From contig NC_068557.1 of assembly GCF_022201045.2 (NCBI RefSeq), positions 32,217,501-32,281,500 of the forward strand: a stretch of DNA of 64,000 bases, in the 5' to 3' direction. Under the pieces are notes generated by a model. That model was not told the DNA's origin and made no database searches. It was given only the letters and a program-made list of their open reading frames with translations. A program made the translations under genes and the position numbers. Source of the DNA: Citrus sinensis (Eukaryota; Streptophyta; Magnoliopsida; Sapindales; Rutaceae). The first letter of the stretch is position 1. Each line of letters starts with the position of its first letter. This document shows positions 11,528 through 22,798 of the stretch, piece after piece.

Positions 11528-14500
11528 ATGGCGTCTTTGCGGAGGCTGGCGAAGACAGCTTCGGTGTGGCGTGTCCTAACTGCTTCGCGTGCTTCGCCAC
11601 GTGGGCAGCCTCGCCGTCTCCCCCATCGTAAGTGAGCTTATCGCATTTGTTACTAGTTGCGAGCTATAATTTTCTTTATAATATTTTTATATTTATTTGT
11701 TTGAATTGTCGCAATTACTTTGAAGTTTGAATGTTTGTTTTGAATTTGCTTTTCGATCTAATATACGAACAGTTTCTTTTGGTTTGCTAACCTTTTTTTC
11801 TTTTAAATGAATAGTTTGGTTAGCTCACTTAGTTGCAGAATTTCTTTTTTTGCGTTTCAGAGTTTCTAGTTCATCACAAACGCTTTCAAACAGAAATGTT
11901 TACTAATTTATATTGCTTGACTGAAATAAACAAAAATGCTTTGGCATCAAATGCCAGTTGTAGTGATTATAAGAAAAACGGTTTGTAATTGCAAAAGTGA
12001 TGCATGCGCACACCATATTGTAGAGAAGGTTCTAGTTATATTAGTGATTCATGCAGGATCTTTGGAGCAGCAAATTCGTTTCAGTGCATCAGAAATTCAG
12101 CGGCCGAAACTGCTGGATGATACACCAGGACCTAGTTCTATTCATCCAGCTATCTTAGCTGGGCTCTTTGGTGTTGGGGCACTCAATATTGCCTATGCTG
12201 ATGGTGATCAGGTTCGCATAACTCCTAAGATCATTATGTGGATAATTTTTCAGTGTACATTGCATTGAAATTTCATTTTGTTGAGTTCATTTACTTTTGA
12301 AAATTTGCTTTTCTGCAGGGTGCTGGCACTGCTAAACCTTCATTGCCATCGGAATCTTCTTCAAGTTATGAGAACTTGGAGGAAATTGCAAAGAAAGAAC
12401 GGCAGCGAATTGAAGAGTTGCTTAAAAGGAAAGGAATGCACTATGGTTCTTGTCCCACGTTTACTGTTGCTGTCAAGGGCCAGAAGGTTAGTGCCCATGT
12501 TTTTCTTGGCTTCACACCCTCATTCTTCTCATTATTGAAGACAATATTTTTATTCTCTGCTAGAAGTTATTAATCAGTGTATATCTTAGTATGCGAAAGC
12601 TACCTAATTTTTTTGTGTTCCAATGGATTACGCACTGTATGGACATTCTTAAATTCTCAGTGTGGAAATCCTATGAAGCTCATTGCCTTTATTGGCATGC
12701 TGCCATCTATTTCCTTGATGTTTCTGTCTATTATTGTTGTGTCTGCTTCAGTCTGTGGTGTAATTCGATTATAATACTGCAAATGTAACTCTAATTGAGG
12801 TGTTTTGATCTGAAGGTCACCATTAAGTTTCAAGTACCTCCTGCATGTGAAATTCCACAATTGATTGCAAACCTTGTCTCGCATCTTGGACTGAAGGTTG
12901 AAGAGCATGGTGGTGGTTCGGATATGGGATTGCGCGCTTGGGACAGGTTAATGGAAAACATTATTTATTCTGTCTTAAGTTGTTGTTTATCATCCTTGGT
13001 TTTGTAGCGCACAAATTTGTGTATGCCTAATGTCGGATTTCTTTGTTGTAATTGTCAATGTTTAACGTGCTCTAAATTTCTTTGTTTGTTTGTGCTAATT
13101 CAGTGCAGTTGCTTGGCAATTGACACTGAAGCCTCCTGAAAAACAGAATGAAAGTGGAGGGGATCGAGCCCAATCAGGAGACATGAATGCACGTGAAGGA
13201 GATCTATGCATCCTCATATTTCGTTCACTCATTACCTCAGATAAACCAGTTAGATTTCTAGACTTATAGTATTTCATATATCATTGTCATTTGAAGTACT
13301 TTATATGTCTTCTTGTTTATTGTCAGCAAGGACAATTTACAAGCAGACAATTTTTATTTACATATGGGTGCACTTATATTCAGGAAATTGAGTTCATAAA
13401 GAAAGGGAGCTTAACTTCTGAAGAGCTTGATGCTTTGGTGTCTGTTTTACAATTAGCCGGTAGAAGGTTTGGTCAAAATAGAACTTTGGAAAGAAAACCA
13501 AAGGAAGGTATTACACAAAAGCCACGGGCAGACAAAACAGTAGCCGCTCTTGAGTCCATGGGAGTCAGAATATATGGACTTGATGAACCCCAATTGAACA
13601 CCTCAAAAAGTGAGATTTCGTGGGAAAATATTGCTGGTTATGATCAGCAGAAGAGGTATATAGAGCTCTAGTGCCCAGTTTATCTCTTTTTGCTTCTTTT
13701 ACTATCAAATGTCAGTCAATCCATTTGCTACCTCAGAAAGCAAACTTGATGAAGAATTTTAATAATTCAGTGTTTGAGGATTTGTGTATGGATTGGCAAA
13801 CGGCTTGAAGATGTCAAGAATTTTTGTTCTTTTTTCCCAAATTATTATCAATTTAAATTCAACAGTAGTTGTGCACAAGAATGATCGTTAATTTTACCGT
13901 TCATGAGTGTTTAGTTGGGTTTACAGGGAAGTTGTTTATATTGACTAAAAGTTTACTGGAATTTTGTAGTAATTTGATTCTTTTAATAAGCTTCTCAGCG
14001 TTTTAAATGTTTCAGACTTTGGCAATATGATGGATGGCTTTTAACTGCTTGTTTTGCAGAGAAATAGAAGACACTATATTGTTGTCTCTTCAAAGCCCTG
14101 AAGTATATGATGATATTGCTCGTGGAACTCGGTGTAAGTTTGAGTCGAATAGACCTAGGGCTGTGCTCTTTGAAGGTCCACCAGGTTTGCCTTTTAATAC
14201 CGAATAAGTTCCTCAAGTGTATCGCTTAAAGTTTGTATTGATTAACTATAAAAATTTGTTTCTACAAAGTATTGTATCAAGAGTACTTTCCTCATATGCT
14301 GTCAATATTCTTACTTCGTCTAATCACTTTTATACTGGTTGGGTCTTTTTAGTTTGATATTCAGCTTCTAGTTTGGTTAGTTGATAGCATGTGGGGATTT
14401 ACTTGTAGTGCATGTTAAATTTCAGGTACAGGGAAGACATCATGTGCTCGTGTTATTGCTAATCAAGCGGTGAGCATGCTAGGCATTTATTGGGAACTGG

Positions 14501-16118
14501 ATATTTACTTTAGCCTGCATGTCATATTTTTAACTCAAATTTTATGATTATGTGCAAAAAAACATTTTTTTTCTTCACCACATTTTGACTGACCCAAATA
14601 TAATTGAAGATTTTACATACATAAGAAGTTAAGGGTCACATGATAATATCAATTGTGGAGAATATGAACATTATTCATGCAATCATGGTCAATAAAGTGA
14701 ATCACATCGTATTACTTTCTGCTTGAATCTGTCTTGATTTTAGGGTGCCATGCCTTGGCAGGGTGTTCCATTGATGTATGTGCCACTGGAGGTTGTCATG
14801 TCAAAATACTACGGTGAAAGTGAGCGGCTATTGGGGAAAGTGTTTTCTCTTGCCAATGAGCTTCCAAACGGAGCTATTATTTTCCTGGACGAGGTAACTG
14901 ATGCAAATATGCTCACCTTCGTTTTGTCCAAGCAATTTATTCTCTGCTTCATAACTAATATTCCAAAATGGAGCTCCCAGATGATAACCTTCTTCCATTC
15001 TTCGTCTCCATTTCAGGTTGATTCTTTTGCTGTTGCTCGTGATAGTGAAATGCATGAAGCTACCCGAAGAATTTTGTCCGTGTTGTTGAGACAGGTAAAG
15101 CTAGGATTTCACTTGGTTTTATGCCCCAGATAATGAGCTTTCTAAATTGCCTGTCATATATGTCCATATTGCCTGTCTTGACGTATTTTATCCTGTTGGT
15201 TGTACTTTTACATATTTTCAGTTTCTCTGCCTGCCATAGCATTGCTGAAGTAAATCTTTGATTTGTCGCTAGACTAAGAATGCTTATGTATTTGTTTATT
15301 GTACTGATTGCGTGTGGATGTATCGGCAATGACATAGTTTGTGTCGGTGACACTGCTTTGGGTGATATTCTTTCATTTCTGCAGATTGATGGATTCGAAC
15401 AGGATAAAAAGGTGGTGGTGATTGCTGCAACAAATAGAAAGCAAGACCTTGATCCTGCTTTAATAAGGTAGTATTCTCACACATTTTCCTGCAGAAAGGC
15501 AGTTGTACCAAAGGGTTCAGATGGGAGTTTTCTTACTGATGCTTTTTTTTACTTTCTCAGTCGGTTTGATTCAATGATTACCTTTGGCCTACCGGATCAT
15601 GAGAATCGTCAGGAAATAGCAGCTCAGTATGCAAAGCACCTAACAAAAGCTGAACTGGCCGAATTAGCCACTGCTACAGAGGAGTATGTAATCTATATAT
15701 ATCTATGGCATATAATAAAACCTTTAACACCAACCCATTATCGCCCTGACTTTCTATCATAAGATTGGCATCTTATTGCTGTCTCTCATTGGCACTTGCT
15801 GAAAGCAGAATGTCGGGAAGAGATATTAGGGATGTGTGTCAACAAGCAGAGCGATCATGGGCATCAAAGGTAACTTTCGTCTCTGGTGGTATTTTAATAG
15901 TCGTTGTGGTATTTACTTATATGAAACAACATTCATGGCTTTGGTAGATAATTCGAGGGCAAATCACTAAGGATGGAGAACAGGCTTGTCTTCCACCTCT
16001 ACAAGAATACATTGAGAGTGCTACAAACAGGCGGAGGTCTCTGCTTGATGCAGCAGAACAAAGCCACCAGAATATCAACAACCACCGCACAAAGAAACAG
16101 CCGTTGGATTTATGTTGA
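11528..16118 (+). CDS. AAA-type ATPase, predicted mitochondrial inner-membrane protein
   Basis: Fourteen exons: 11528-11627, 12057-12211, 12319-12486, 12816-12946, 13104-13248, 13384-13655, 14060-14184, 14426-14469, 14744-14893, 15017-15094, 15385-15467, 15561-15683, 15809-15869 and 15948-16118. They total 1,806 nt (601 aa). The first 34 residues are Arg- and Ala-rich with almost no acid, as in a mitochondrial presequence. One hydrophobic segment lies at about 63-81. The AAA module has Walker A GPPGTGKT (363-370), Walker B IIFLDE (425-430), sensor-1 N473 in ATNRK, a single arginine in SRFD (485) and a sensor-2-like SGRD (527-530). No zinc-protease HEXXH is present, so it is not an FtsH protease. 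It resembles the uncharacterised Arabidopsis At4g04180 protein from memory. Substrate unknown. The location is inferred. Confidence 0.88.
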
Positions 16119-16840
16119 GGACAGCAAAAGTATATTAGATAGGGAATTAGAGTAAGCGGTCCTTGTGCATTTCCCCATTATGGAGAGGGAGATCTCAAAA
16201 TGCATTTAGATTTGCCTATTAACATCCGATAAGAAAATAGGGGATCTATAAGAAAATTAACAATTATAAAGAGTTCTATCTTTAAAAAAAAAAAAAAATT
16301 CTTAGAAGAATTGTAGAAGCTTGATTATTCTCAATGTATTGCGCCCTTGTTCGCTGATAAAACCTAAAATGAGAGATTTCATGAGGCATGGCTTTTATTT
16401 TGTGAGAATCCGATAAGGGGTTTTTTGGCCTTTTTCATAAATATGAATAAAGTAAAGTGGTAATATTCATATTGAAATGGGAAGAAAATTTGTGTTGATT
16501 TTTGATATAAAACACTCGTGTTGATAAAAAGATTTGAGCCTGGTTTAATAGTACATCCCAACAGGGGACGGCTGTACTTGTTCAATTTATCTCTCGCAAC
16601 TTGGATGCGGTGAGGTGGGCCGTGGAAAGTTTTAGAATACGCAGGAGGGAAAACTATTTCCACCTGCGTATTAGTAACATTTTATTTATAAAATTCAAGT
16701 AGTGGAAATTAAAATTTATTTGAATTATTCGCATGAGGATTATTACTTAAATACCCATACAATAATAAGAGTACAAACATTTAAAAAGAATATCCTATAT
16801 GATAGGATTACACAATGAGCGCCGCTGTGAAGTGTGAACT

Positions 16841-17428
16841 TCAAAGGATAAAGTTGCTTTGGAGCATGCTAAGCAGCAAAGCTCCTTCCCTGCATCAGAC
16901 GTAAGACAAAATCACCTAACTCAGTGAACCAATTGAAACCAAGAATCGACTGATTCAGGAGTTAACCACATAGAAAGATCAGGAATTTTACCTCTGAGAA
17001 ACTCGTGATTCGTCTTCTTCAGCGCGCTTTCTCTTTCGACTCGAATTCATCCCCTCAACAAACGACGCGATCTGCAATTGAGTGTGCATCATCATCCGAG
17101 TCATCTCAGCCTCTGATTCCATTCTCCTTTTCTCCGCCTCGCACCGCAGTGCCTCCCTCGATTTGATCATCTCCAGCTCGGCGAGTTCCTTTCTCAGCAG
17201 CGACTCGCAAAAGGTTCGGAAACTCGCTGACGTATCAGCTAAGCGCTCAGAGTGACTCGAGCCACCAACCGAGTCGCAGCAATCCGGGTCAGAGCGCTTT
17301 TCAAATTCTTCATCACGTGTGCTGGATAAACCTCGGGCATGATCGGTGTACCTCTGACGGTTCTCTTCTTTGGTTGCGCTCCGATTTGATCCGGCTCGGA
17401 CCTCCGGCTCCACCATTTGCTTCGTCAA
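16841..17428 (-). CDS. Uncharacterised coiled-coil protein with basic nuclear-localisation-like cluster
   Basis: The long frame 16988-17428 ends with its stop inside a good donor (CAGAG|GTAAAA). I propose a second exon after a CTGATGCAG acceptor, giving exons 16992-17428 and 16841-16889: 486 nt, 161 aa. The N-terminus is polar and Arg/Ser-rich. Residues about 70-125 form a charged helix rich in Glu, Met and Arg (FCESLLRKELAELEM...), followed by RKRKRAEED (131-139), a likely nuclear signal. The helix resembles the C-terminal coiled coil of trihelix transcription factors, but no Myb-like DNA-binding domain is present, so a partner or truncated paralogue of such factors is possible. It is convergent with the AAA-ATPase gene. 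Without splicing, the protein would be 146 aa. No function can be assigned. Confidence 0.65.
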
Positions 17429-17843
17429 AAGATAATTGTGCTGCTTTTACCAGAGCAACCCTTTCTTTCTTTCTTTTGTGCGCGCCACTGCTGGTAATAT
17501 TGCCACGTCATCACTTTGAGCATCAAACATTTTCCTTTCTTATATCTAAAAGACTTTTTCGACAGGCAGATGCTCCAATTTTTTTTGTTCCCCGCTTTTC
17601 TAGGTGGCCACTTACCTCGTGATATAGTATAAAAATATAAATACGGTCGTTCTTTTTAACTTAAAAATGTGGACTAAAAAGATGATTTAAATTTTCATTT
17701 ATTAGATTTACTCAATCTAGGCGATAAATGGAAAGAAAATTAAGTTACTTTTTTAATTAATTTAAAATGTTTGAGTGAAGGAAACTTCTCATATACATAT
17801 ACCCTATTTCACACACTTTAGACCCACCAATCTATGCACAGAC

Positions 17844-18021
17844 ACAAATTAATAATTTTTGTTTTCACATTGAATGTTAGGAAAAATCTGATCTCTTTAA
17901 TCTAATGCTTTCACTAGAAGAACAAAATTAAGGACAAATTAATAATTTTTGTTTTCACATTGAATGTTAGGAAAAATCTGATCTCTTTAATCTAATGCTT
18001 TCACTAGAAGAACAAAATTAA
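17844..18021 (+). repeat. Perfect 88-bp direct repeat, tandem with 90-bp period
   Basis: 17844-17931 and 17934-18021 are identical by eye over 88 bp, separated by two bases. Perfect identity in otherwise diverged AT-rich DNA implies a recent duplication, or an assembly artefact. Confidence 0.95.
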
Positions 18022-18183
18022 TTCCTTACTCGATTATCGACATACGTTCTTTTGTTTTATTAGAATCCTCAATTTTTAATAGATAATAATGTAACTAATA
18101 TAGAATGGAGTTTGAGTATAAAGTATTTATTGATCATTTGGATAAGATTAGGACTAATACCAATTAATAAGTAATTTTGTGTT

Positions 18184-18382
18184 ACCAACAAGCGTGTAAA
18201 TCAACTGGTATGAGGTTGTTCTAACTTAACCAAAGTTTTCGGTTCGATGCTTGGGAATGCAGCTGTGTTAAATATTTATTGGGAGAGTTTTGCCGCCCTA
18301 GTGGTCCTACCCAGCTCAAATCTGAATTAGTTGAGACTCAATATTATCTTCGTATACCAGATGGTTTAATACACAAAAAAAA
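18184..18382 (+). mobile_element. SINE retrotransposon, about 199 bp, with 11-bp target-site duplication
   Basis: The left part has tRNA-type RNA polymerase III promoter elements: an A-box-like TAAATCAACTGG and a B-box-like GGTTCGATGC about 45 bp later. The right end finishes in an A run (about 18375-18384). The 11-mer AATTTTGTGTT flanks it at 18173-18183 and 18383-18393, a perfect TSD as left by LINE-driven retroposition. It has no coding capacity, as expected. Which SINE family it belongs to is not known to me. Confidence 0.85.
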
Positions 18383-18599
18383 AATTTTGTGTTGAATTTA
18401 AATCTCATATTATTATTAAGCTTTAAATGTGTTTATCTTTTCGTAACTTTATTGATGTGCTTTTATAACTGTCTACTTTTAGTGTAATGCATGTTAATTA
18501 AAAAAACAACTAGTAATTAATATATTAAACATATAATTTTAATTATAAAATTACTTGAAAAGATATAACAATTTGAAGAAAAAAATTTACAGTGAGATA

Positions 18600-18811
18600 C
18601 ATATGAGTTTAATGATATTTAATAGGATAAAAAAAATACCGTGAAATAGCTGATTTTTTTTAAAGAAAAGAAAAATAGTAGTAATTATAATTGTTTTCTC
18701 TCTTTCATATGAGTTTAATGATATTTAATAGGATAAAAAAATACCGTGAAATAGCTGATTTTTTTTTAAGAAAAGAAAAATAGTAGTAATTATAATTGTT
18801 TTCTCTCTTTG
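18600..18811 (+). repeat. Tandem duplication, two units of about 106 bp
   Basis: The unit starting CATATGAGTTTAATGATATT at 18600 is repeated from 18706. The copies differ only in the length of an A run and around a T run, so this is a very recent duplication or a slippage product. It is non-coding. Confidence 0.92.
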
Positions 18812-19621
18812 ATAAAAAAGTTCTAAAATATTAACAAAAGAGAAAAAAAATCCTTTCAACCATATTAAAGAGTGCGAAATATATTTTATATAAAAAAAAT
18901 TTAGTTGAAATATCTTTTAAAATATTTAATGCTAAAAAAAAAAACTCTTCAAATCAAAAAGAGGGTTTTGTGATGCTCAACCTCGTCGGTTTCTCCTCTA
19001 AATTTTTATGATATATTTTGAAAAATTAATCAACTTACAAATTGTCAGAAATTATTTGGGTCCACAAGTACAATGACACAACTCAACCCACAAAACTCAA
19101 GAAACGGGTGGAAGAGGCAAAATTCCTCGAACAATTGAATTGCAAATGGAGCGTGCAACGTTAGACTCGATGTGGATGAGAGCCAATAAAAGATGCGACG
19201 TATCACGTACTGTGTGTAGGTGTCCGCGCATTTGGACCATTATGTTATTTCAAATAAATTACAATCACGAGTCCTTCCGTAGGCATGCCAAGAAACAAAG
19301 CCACATGAATTCAAGGGTCAAAAGAGCACAGCAAAGCATACCTCCTTAATCCTTAGAGATCCACCATTTAAGAGAGAAAAAGACAGAGAGAAAATTCAAA
19401 AAGTTTGAACAAACTTTCAAAACAAATTTTAATACCTTTCTATAAAATAATACCAAAGGGTACAGACTTTTCCTTTTTGGCCGGTTAATAGTAGTGTAAT
19501 TACATGTCATTGAAGGTAAAACTAACCCTATGTTTACACAAAACATTTAGATTATACAAATAGAACAATAAATTAACACGAAAATCAAACTCCTTCAACA
19601 CGGGTCTCACTAATCCACACA

Positions 19622-20683
19622 TTAATAATGATAAGAATAAGCATAATAAACCTTCTTGGTGAAGAGGCTGCGCAAATTGAAGAGATTACTACTACCACTA
19701 TTTGCAACATTCTTGTTGCCAACATTTCCACTGCTGCTGCTGCTGCTGCTCCTGTTACTGCTTACACCAATTGCACTATTTTCGTCACTCCTACAACTCA
19801 AATGATGCCTGTAACCAATACACATGGGCACATTCACGTTCAAGTTCAAAACCCTACCTTTGTTACTATTATTATTACTACTCCCATTATTACCCAACAA
19901 TTTACTTCTTGCATCTTTTTTGTTGCCCACTTTTTCACCGCTCCGGACCCCAGGCTCGGAGGAGCTCTTCGCTAAACCCGAACCGGAACCACCACCCGCA
20001 CCACGCTTGACTTGCCAAATAGGGCTGCTCCGACCCAAATGAACCCCGGCCCGACCCGGACTGCTAGGCCACTTCCTTGACTTTGACTCACCAGCCGAAT
20101 TACTCCTCGAACAAGGTGCACTACTCACCTTCCGCGTTGCAGGAGCTCCGGATACCATCCTGGGTCGAGCGACACTATTTCCGGCGGATCTGCTCCTTGA
20201 AAAAGGCCAGATATTGATATTCAACTCAGCTGAGCTCGCCCCGCCTTGACATTTCTTCTCCCTCCTCTTCTCTTTGTCTTCTACGTTCTTTGTATTGATA
20301 ACATTCTTCTTGTCACTTCTTTTGAAAATGTCCTTCCAACGCTTGGATGAGGTCAGCCCATTAGTCAACTCGGCCGTTACATGTCTCAACTCTGGCCCAG
20401 CTTCAGCTTCTTCTTCTTCTTCACCGGGTTCTTTGTCTAAGGGCCCAGGATCTGGATGCGCGTTCGGGTCAGACGATTTGTTTGGAAGAAGGTGAAGAGG
20501 GAGGAGGACTCCATCAACGAAGAGTTCATCAGCTGAGAGGAGATTTGGTTGAGGAAAACTCGGGTTTCGGACCATCCAAAACTCAAACTCGGGCGAGTTT
20601 GTATCCCTGCCGTTTCTTCTTCTACCACTGTTGCATGGAGAAAGACCTCTAATTTCATGGGTATTACTATTCGGACTATCCAT
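19622..20683 (-). CDS. DUF1645-like / membrane-associated kinase regulator-like protein
   Basis: Single uninterrupted frame of 353 aa, intronless. The N-terminus has SPEFEFWMV (30-38) then LLSADELFVDGVLLPL (48-63). The second motif is the signature I associate with plant DUF1645 or kinase-regulator-like proteins. An acidic run (88-94) and a SSKRWKDIFKR motif (112-122) follow. The remainder is a low-complexity Ser/Gly/Asn/Arg-rich tail, predicted disordered, with a poly-Ser tract encoded by a CTG/AGC trinucleotide run at about 19730-19752. No transmembrane segment or catalytic domain is seen. The upstream minus-strand leader is CT-rich, with repeats opposite 20851-20866 and 21065-21080. The role is inferred only by family: possible scaffold or regulator at the membrane. 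The opposite-strand frames are shadows of this skewed sequence. Confidence 0.8.
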   Translation of the reverse strand: MDSPNSNTHEIRGLSPCNSGRRRNGRDTNSPEFEFWMVRNPSFPQPNLLSADELFVDGVLLPLHLLPNKSSDPNAHPDPGPLDKEPGEEEEEAEAGPELRHVTAELTNGLTSSKRWKDIFKRSDKKNVINTKNVEDKEKRREKKCQGGASSAELNINIWPFSRSRSAGNSVARPRMVSGAPATRKVSSAPCSRSNSAGESKSRKWPSSPGRAGVHLGRSSPIWQVKRGAGGGSGSGLAKSSSEPGVRSGEKVGNKKDARSKLLGNNGSSNNNSNKGRVLNLNVNVPMCIGYRHHLSCRSDENSAIGVSSNRSSSSSSSGNVGNKNVANSGSSNLFNLRSLFTKKVYYAYSYHY

Positions 20684-21521
20684 TTTTTCTCTCTTTTTCT
20701 TCTTTTTAACCAGAAAACATATATTTTCCTTGAGAATAAGAAAGAAAGAGAGAGTTGCTTAAAAATTAAAAGTCTTCCGATGAGGGGATGAGCGAAGTGG
20801 GAAGTTTCTTTGATTTTGCGAAGAGAAAGAAATGCGAAATGAGAGAATAGAGAGAGAGAGAGATAAGAGTTTCTCGGACAGAGAGGTGAGTACTGCGACT
20901 CTGACCGACCCTATGGTGAACAGTTGTTGTAATAATAAGTAAAGAATTAAATTGCTCCTCCTTAAAATATATGTATGCTACTATGTATGTATCTATATAT
21001 AAATAATAATTGATTGAGGGAAAAGAATTAAAATAATTTTAAGTTTTGACTGAAGGTGGGGGGGAGAGAGAGAGAGAGAGTCAGAGAGGTTCATCTCATC
21101 TCATAAAGCATAAGGGATAACGCATGCAAGAAGCAAAGTAAAAAGTTAGCATGGGAACTCGTTACTGGTTTACTAACAAGAATCATTTTAGTGTGCATGT
21201 TTAGTTATCTGTTCAAACGCATTGCACGTGTAAATTAATTAGGAAAAAATGAAAAAAAAACCCCCCAATTATTCAAAATTTACATGAATACAAAGAGCTC
21301 TTTTCAATTTATACGTATAGGGACTATCAGTTTCTAATCCCTTGACATCTACACGATTGTGAAATCATTTTTGTCAAAAAGGGTAACGAAAGAATCGCAA
21401 ATGACTCTAATTATGTAATAGTTCTGTGTTCGTTCCTGAAATATTTATATGTATTCCAGCAAAATTTAGAGATACTGATGTTCTATTAAAAATAAGTAGT
21501 TAAATGACTATAAATATATGG

Positions 21522-21699
21522 CTTTAGTTACCTTACATTATTATATAAGGTACATAATTTTTTCACAATCGTTTGATGAAAATCTAACGGTTGTAGAAAT
21601 AATATGATTTTATTACCTTATATTTCTACAACCATTAAATTTTTATTAAACAGTTGTAAAAAAATTATGTAACTTACATAATAATGTACGGTAACAAGC
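21522..21699. repeat. Near-palindromic foldback element, about 178 bp, arms of about 80 bp
   Basis: The left arm (about 21522-21602) and right arm (about 21621-21699) are inverted copies at roughly 85% identity by eye. Paired landmarks include TTACCTTACATTATTAT against ATAATAATGTACGGTAA, and GGTTGTAGAAATA against TATTTCTACAACC. The loop is about 18 bp. Structure and size fit a MITE. A possible relative is the ATTTTTATTAAATGATTGTA stretch at about 25878-25900. I could not settle on a TSD. Confidence 0.75.
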
Positions 21700-21876
21700 T
21701 CTCAAATATATATATATACTATTATTCTTAACTTTCTTTACATTTAAAAATAATAAAAGTAATGCTAGCCATCTGATCCTTGGACATTGGAACTTGATGA
21801 CTACATCACTGCTCAAGAGGAGTGGTAATTGCTTGACTTTACATAGATGGCTAAGGTACAGACGCTTACCTAACAG

Positions 21877-22767
21877 TAGGGGTGGGCAAAATTGGGTTTG
21901 GGTCAACCCGATCAAACTTTGAATTGTTCGGATTAGATAAAAATTCATCTGAATACAACCTGAACTTACAATCCAACTCGATCCGATCCGATTTATATTC
22001 GGATCGGATCGGGTCAGGTTGTAAGCTCTTGTTGAATTCGGGTAGGATCAGTTCGGGTTAGCTGGTTTTCTTGATTTTATTACTAACATTTAAAAACACA
22101 TAATCACAACAATTAAATACTAAATATTAATTGTCAAATTTGCTATATATTAACCATATATACCATCAACAACAAAAAAGCTTCAACAAAAAAAAACCTA
22201 TGTTTCAAAGGGGAGAAACTCGGGTCGGGTTGAAGGCCTAGAGCAGCAGAATATAGATTGGTGGCACCTGGTAGCAAATTGGTGGCACTTGGCAGCAGAT
22301 CGGTGGCCATGGACGCACAGCAACAGACCGGCGGATGCGCAGCGGTAGATCGAAAGATGTGCAGTAAATCAGTGTAGAGACGCACAACAGATCAGACGCC
22401 TCTTGAGGGTGAGGCTGTGACTTGTGTGGCGGCCTCCATTGGTGAGTTGGCATTGGCCCAATGCCGTAGGCTATGACTGTGTATGTATTTTTTGTAAAAA
22501 AAATTTGAGGATTGAGGAGGGTTGAGTCTTGTGAGCGTTTGTGTATGTAACAGTGAAAAGAGAATTTGTGATTTCTGTGTGTGTGGCGAGTGTGCTTTAG
22601 GTTTAGTTTTTTTTTTTTTTAATATAGCAACCCGATTGGGGTTTCAGATTGGCCCGATCGAGTTTCATCATTTTCATCCGATCGGGTTTCCTTTAAAACC
22701 CGATTCGATCCGAATCCAAAAATTTTCAGGTTGGGTCGAGTCGGTTCGGATAATTTCTCCACCCCTA
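21877..22767. mobile_element. Non-autonomous hAT-type DNA transposon, 891 bp
   Basis: The termini are TAGGGGTGGGC and an inverted CTCCACCCCTA. A perfect 8-bp TSD, CCTAACAG, lies at 21869-21876 and 22768-22775. TAGGGGTG ends with an 8-bp TSD are diagnostic of the hAT superfamily. Subterminal regions carry many short CCGATC/GGATCGG repeats, the usual transposase-binding pattern. The middle (about 22200-22480) is more GC-rich and contains internal repeats (GGTGGCA(C/T)(C/T)TGG(C/T)AGCA), making frames of 71-80 aa with no domain. No transposase is encoded. Confidence 0.9.
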
Positions 22768-22798
22768 CCTAACAGCTGCACCTTAGCCAGCTTCACAA

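Larger units (their letters stand above)
17429..19621. other. Intergenic region with stacked recent insertions and duplications
   Basis: The first about 150 bp is upstream sequence of the coiled-coil gene and includes a GATGACGTGG site on the minus strand near 17500. The rest holds a 90-bp tandem duplication, a SINE and a 106-bp tandem duplication, each listed separately. The 69-aa frame at 19.1-19.3 kb has no recognisable domain and is not called. Confidence 0.6.

Noticed and set aside
17317..17622. 101-aa plus-strand frame
   Set aside because: Overlaps the first exon and promoter of the minus-strand coiled-coil gene; no domain or conservation signal.
18181..18260. Possible tRNA gene
   Set aside because: The GGTTCGA and A-box-like motifs belong to a SINE with A tail and TSD; no cloverleaf with an acceptor stem can be drawn.
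19628..20042. Three overlapping plus-strand frames of 72-115 aa
   Set aside because: They are antisense shadows of the Ser/Asn-rich DUF1645-like gene on the minus strand; their composition mirrors its codon repeats.
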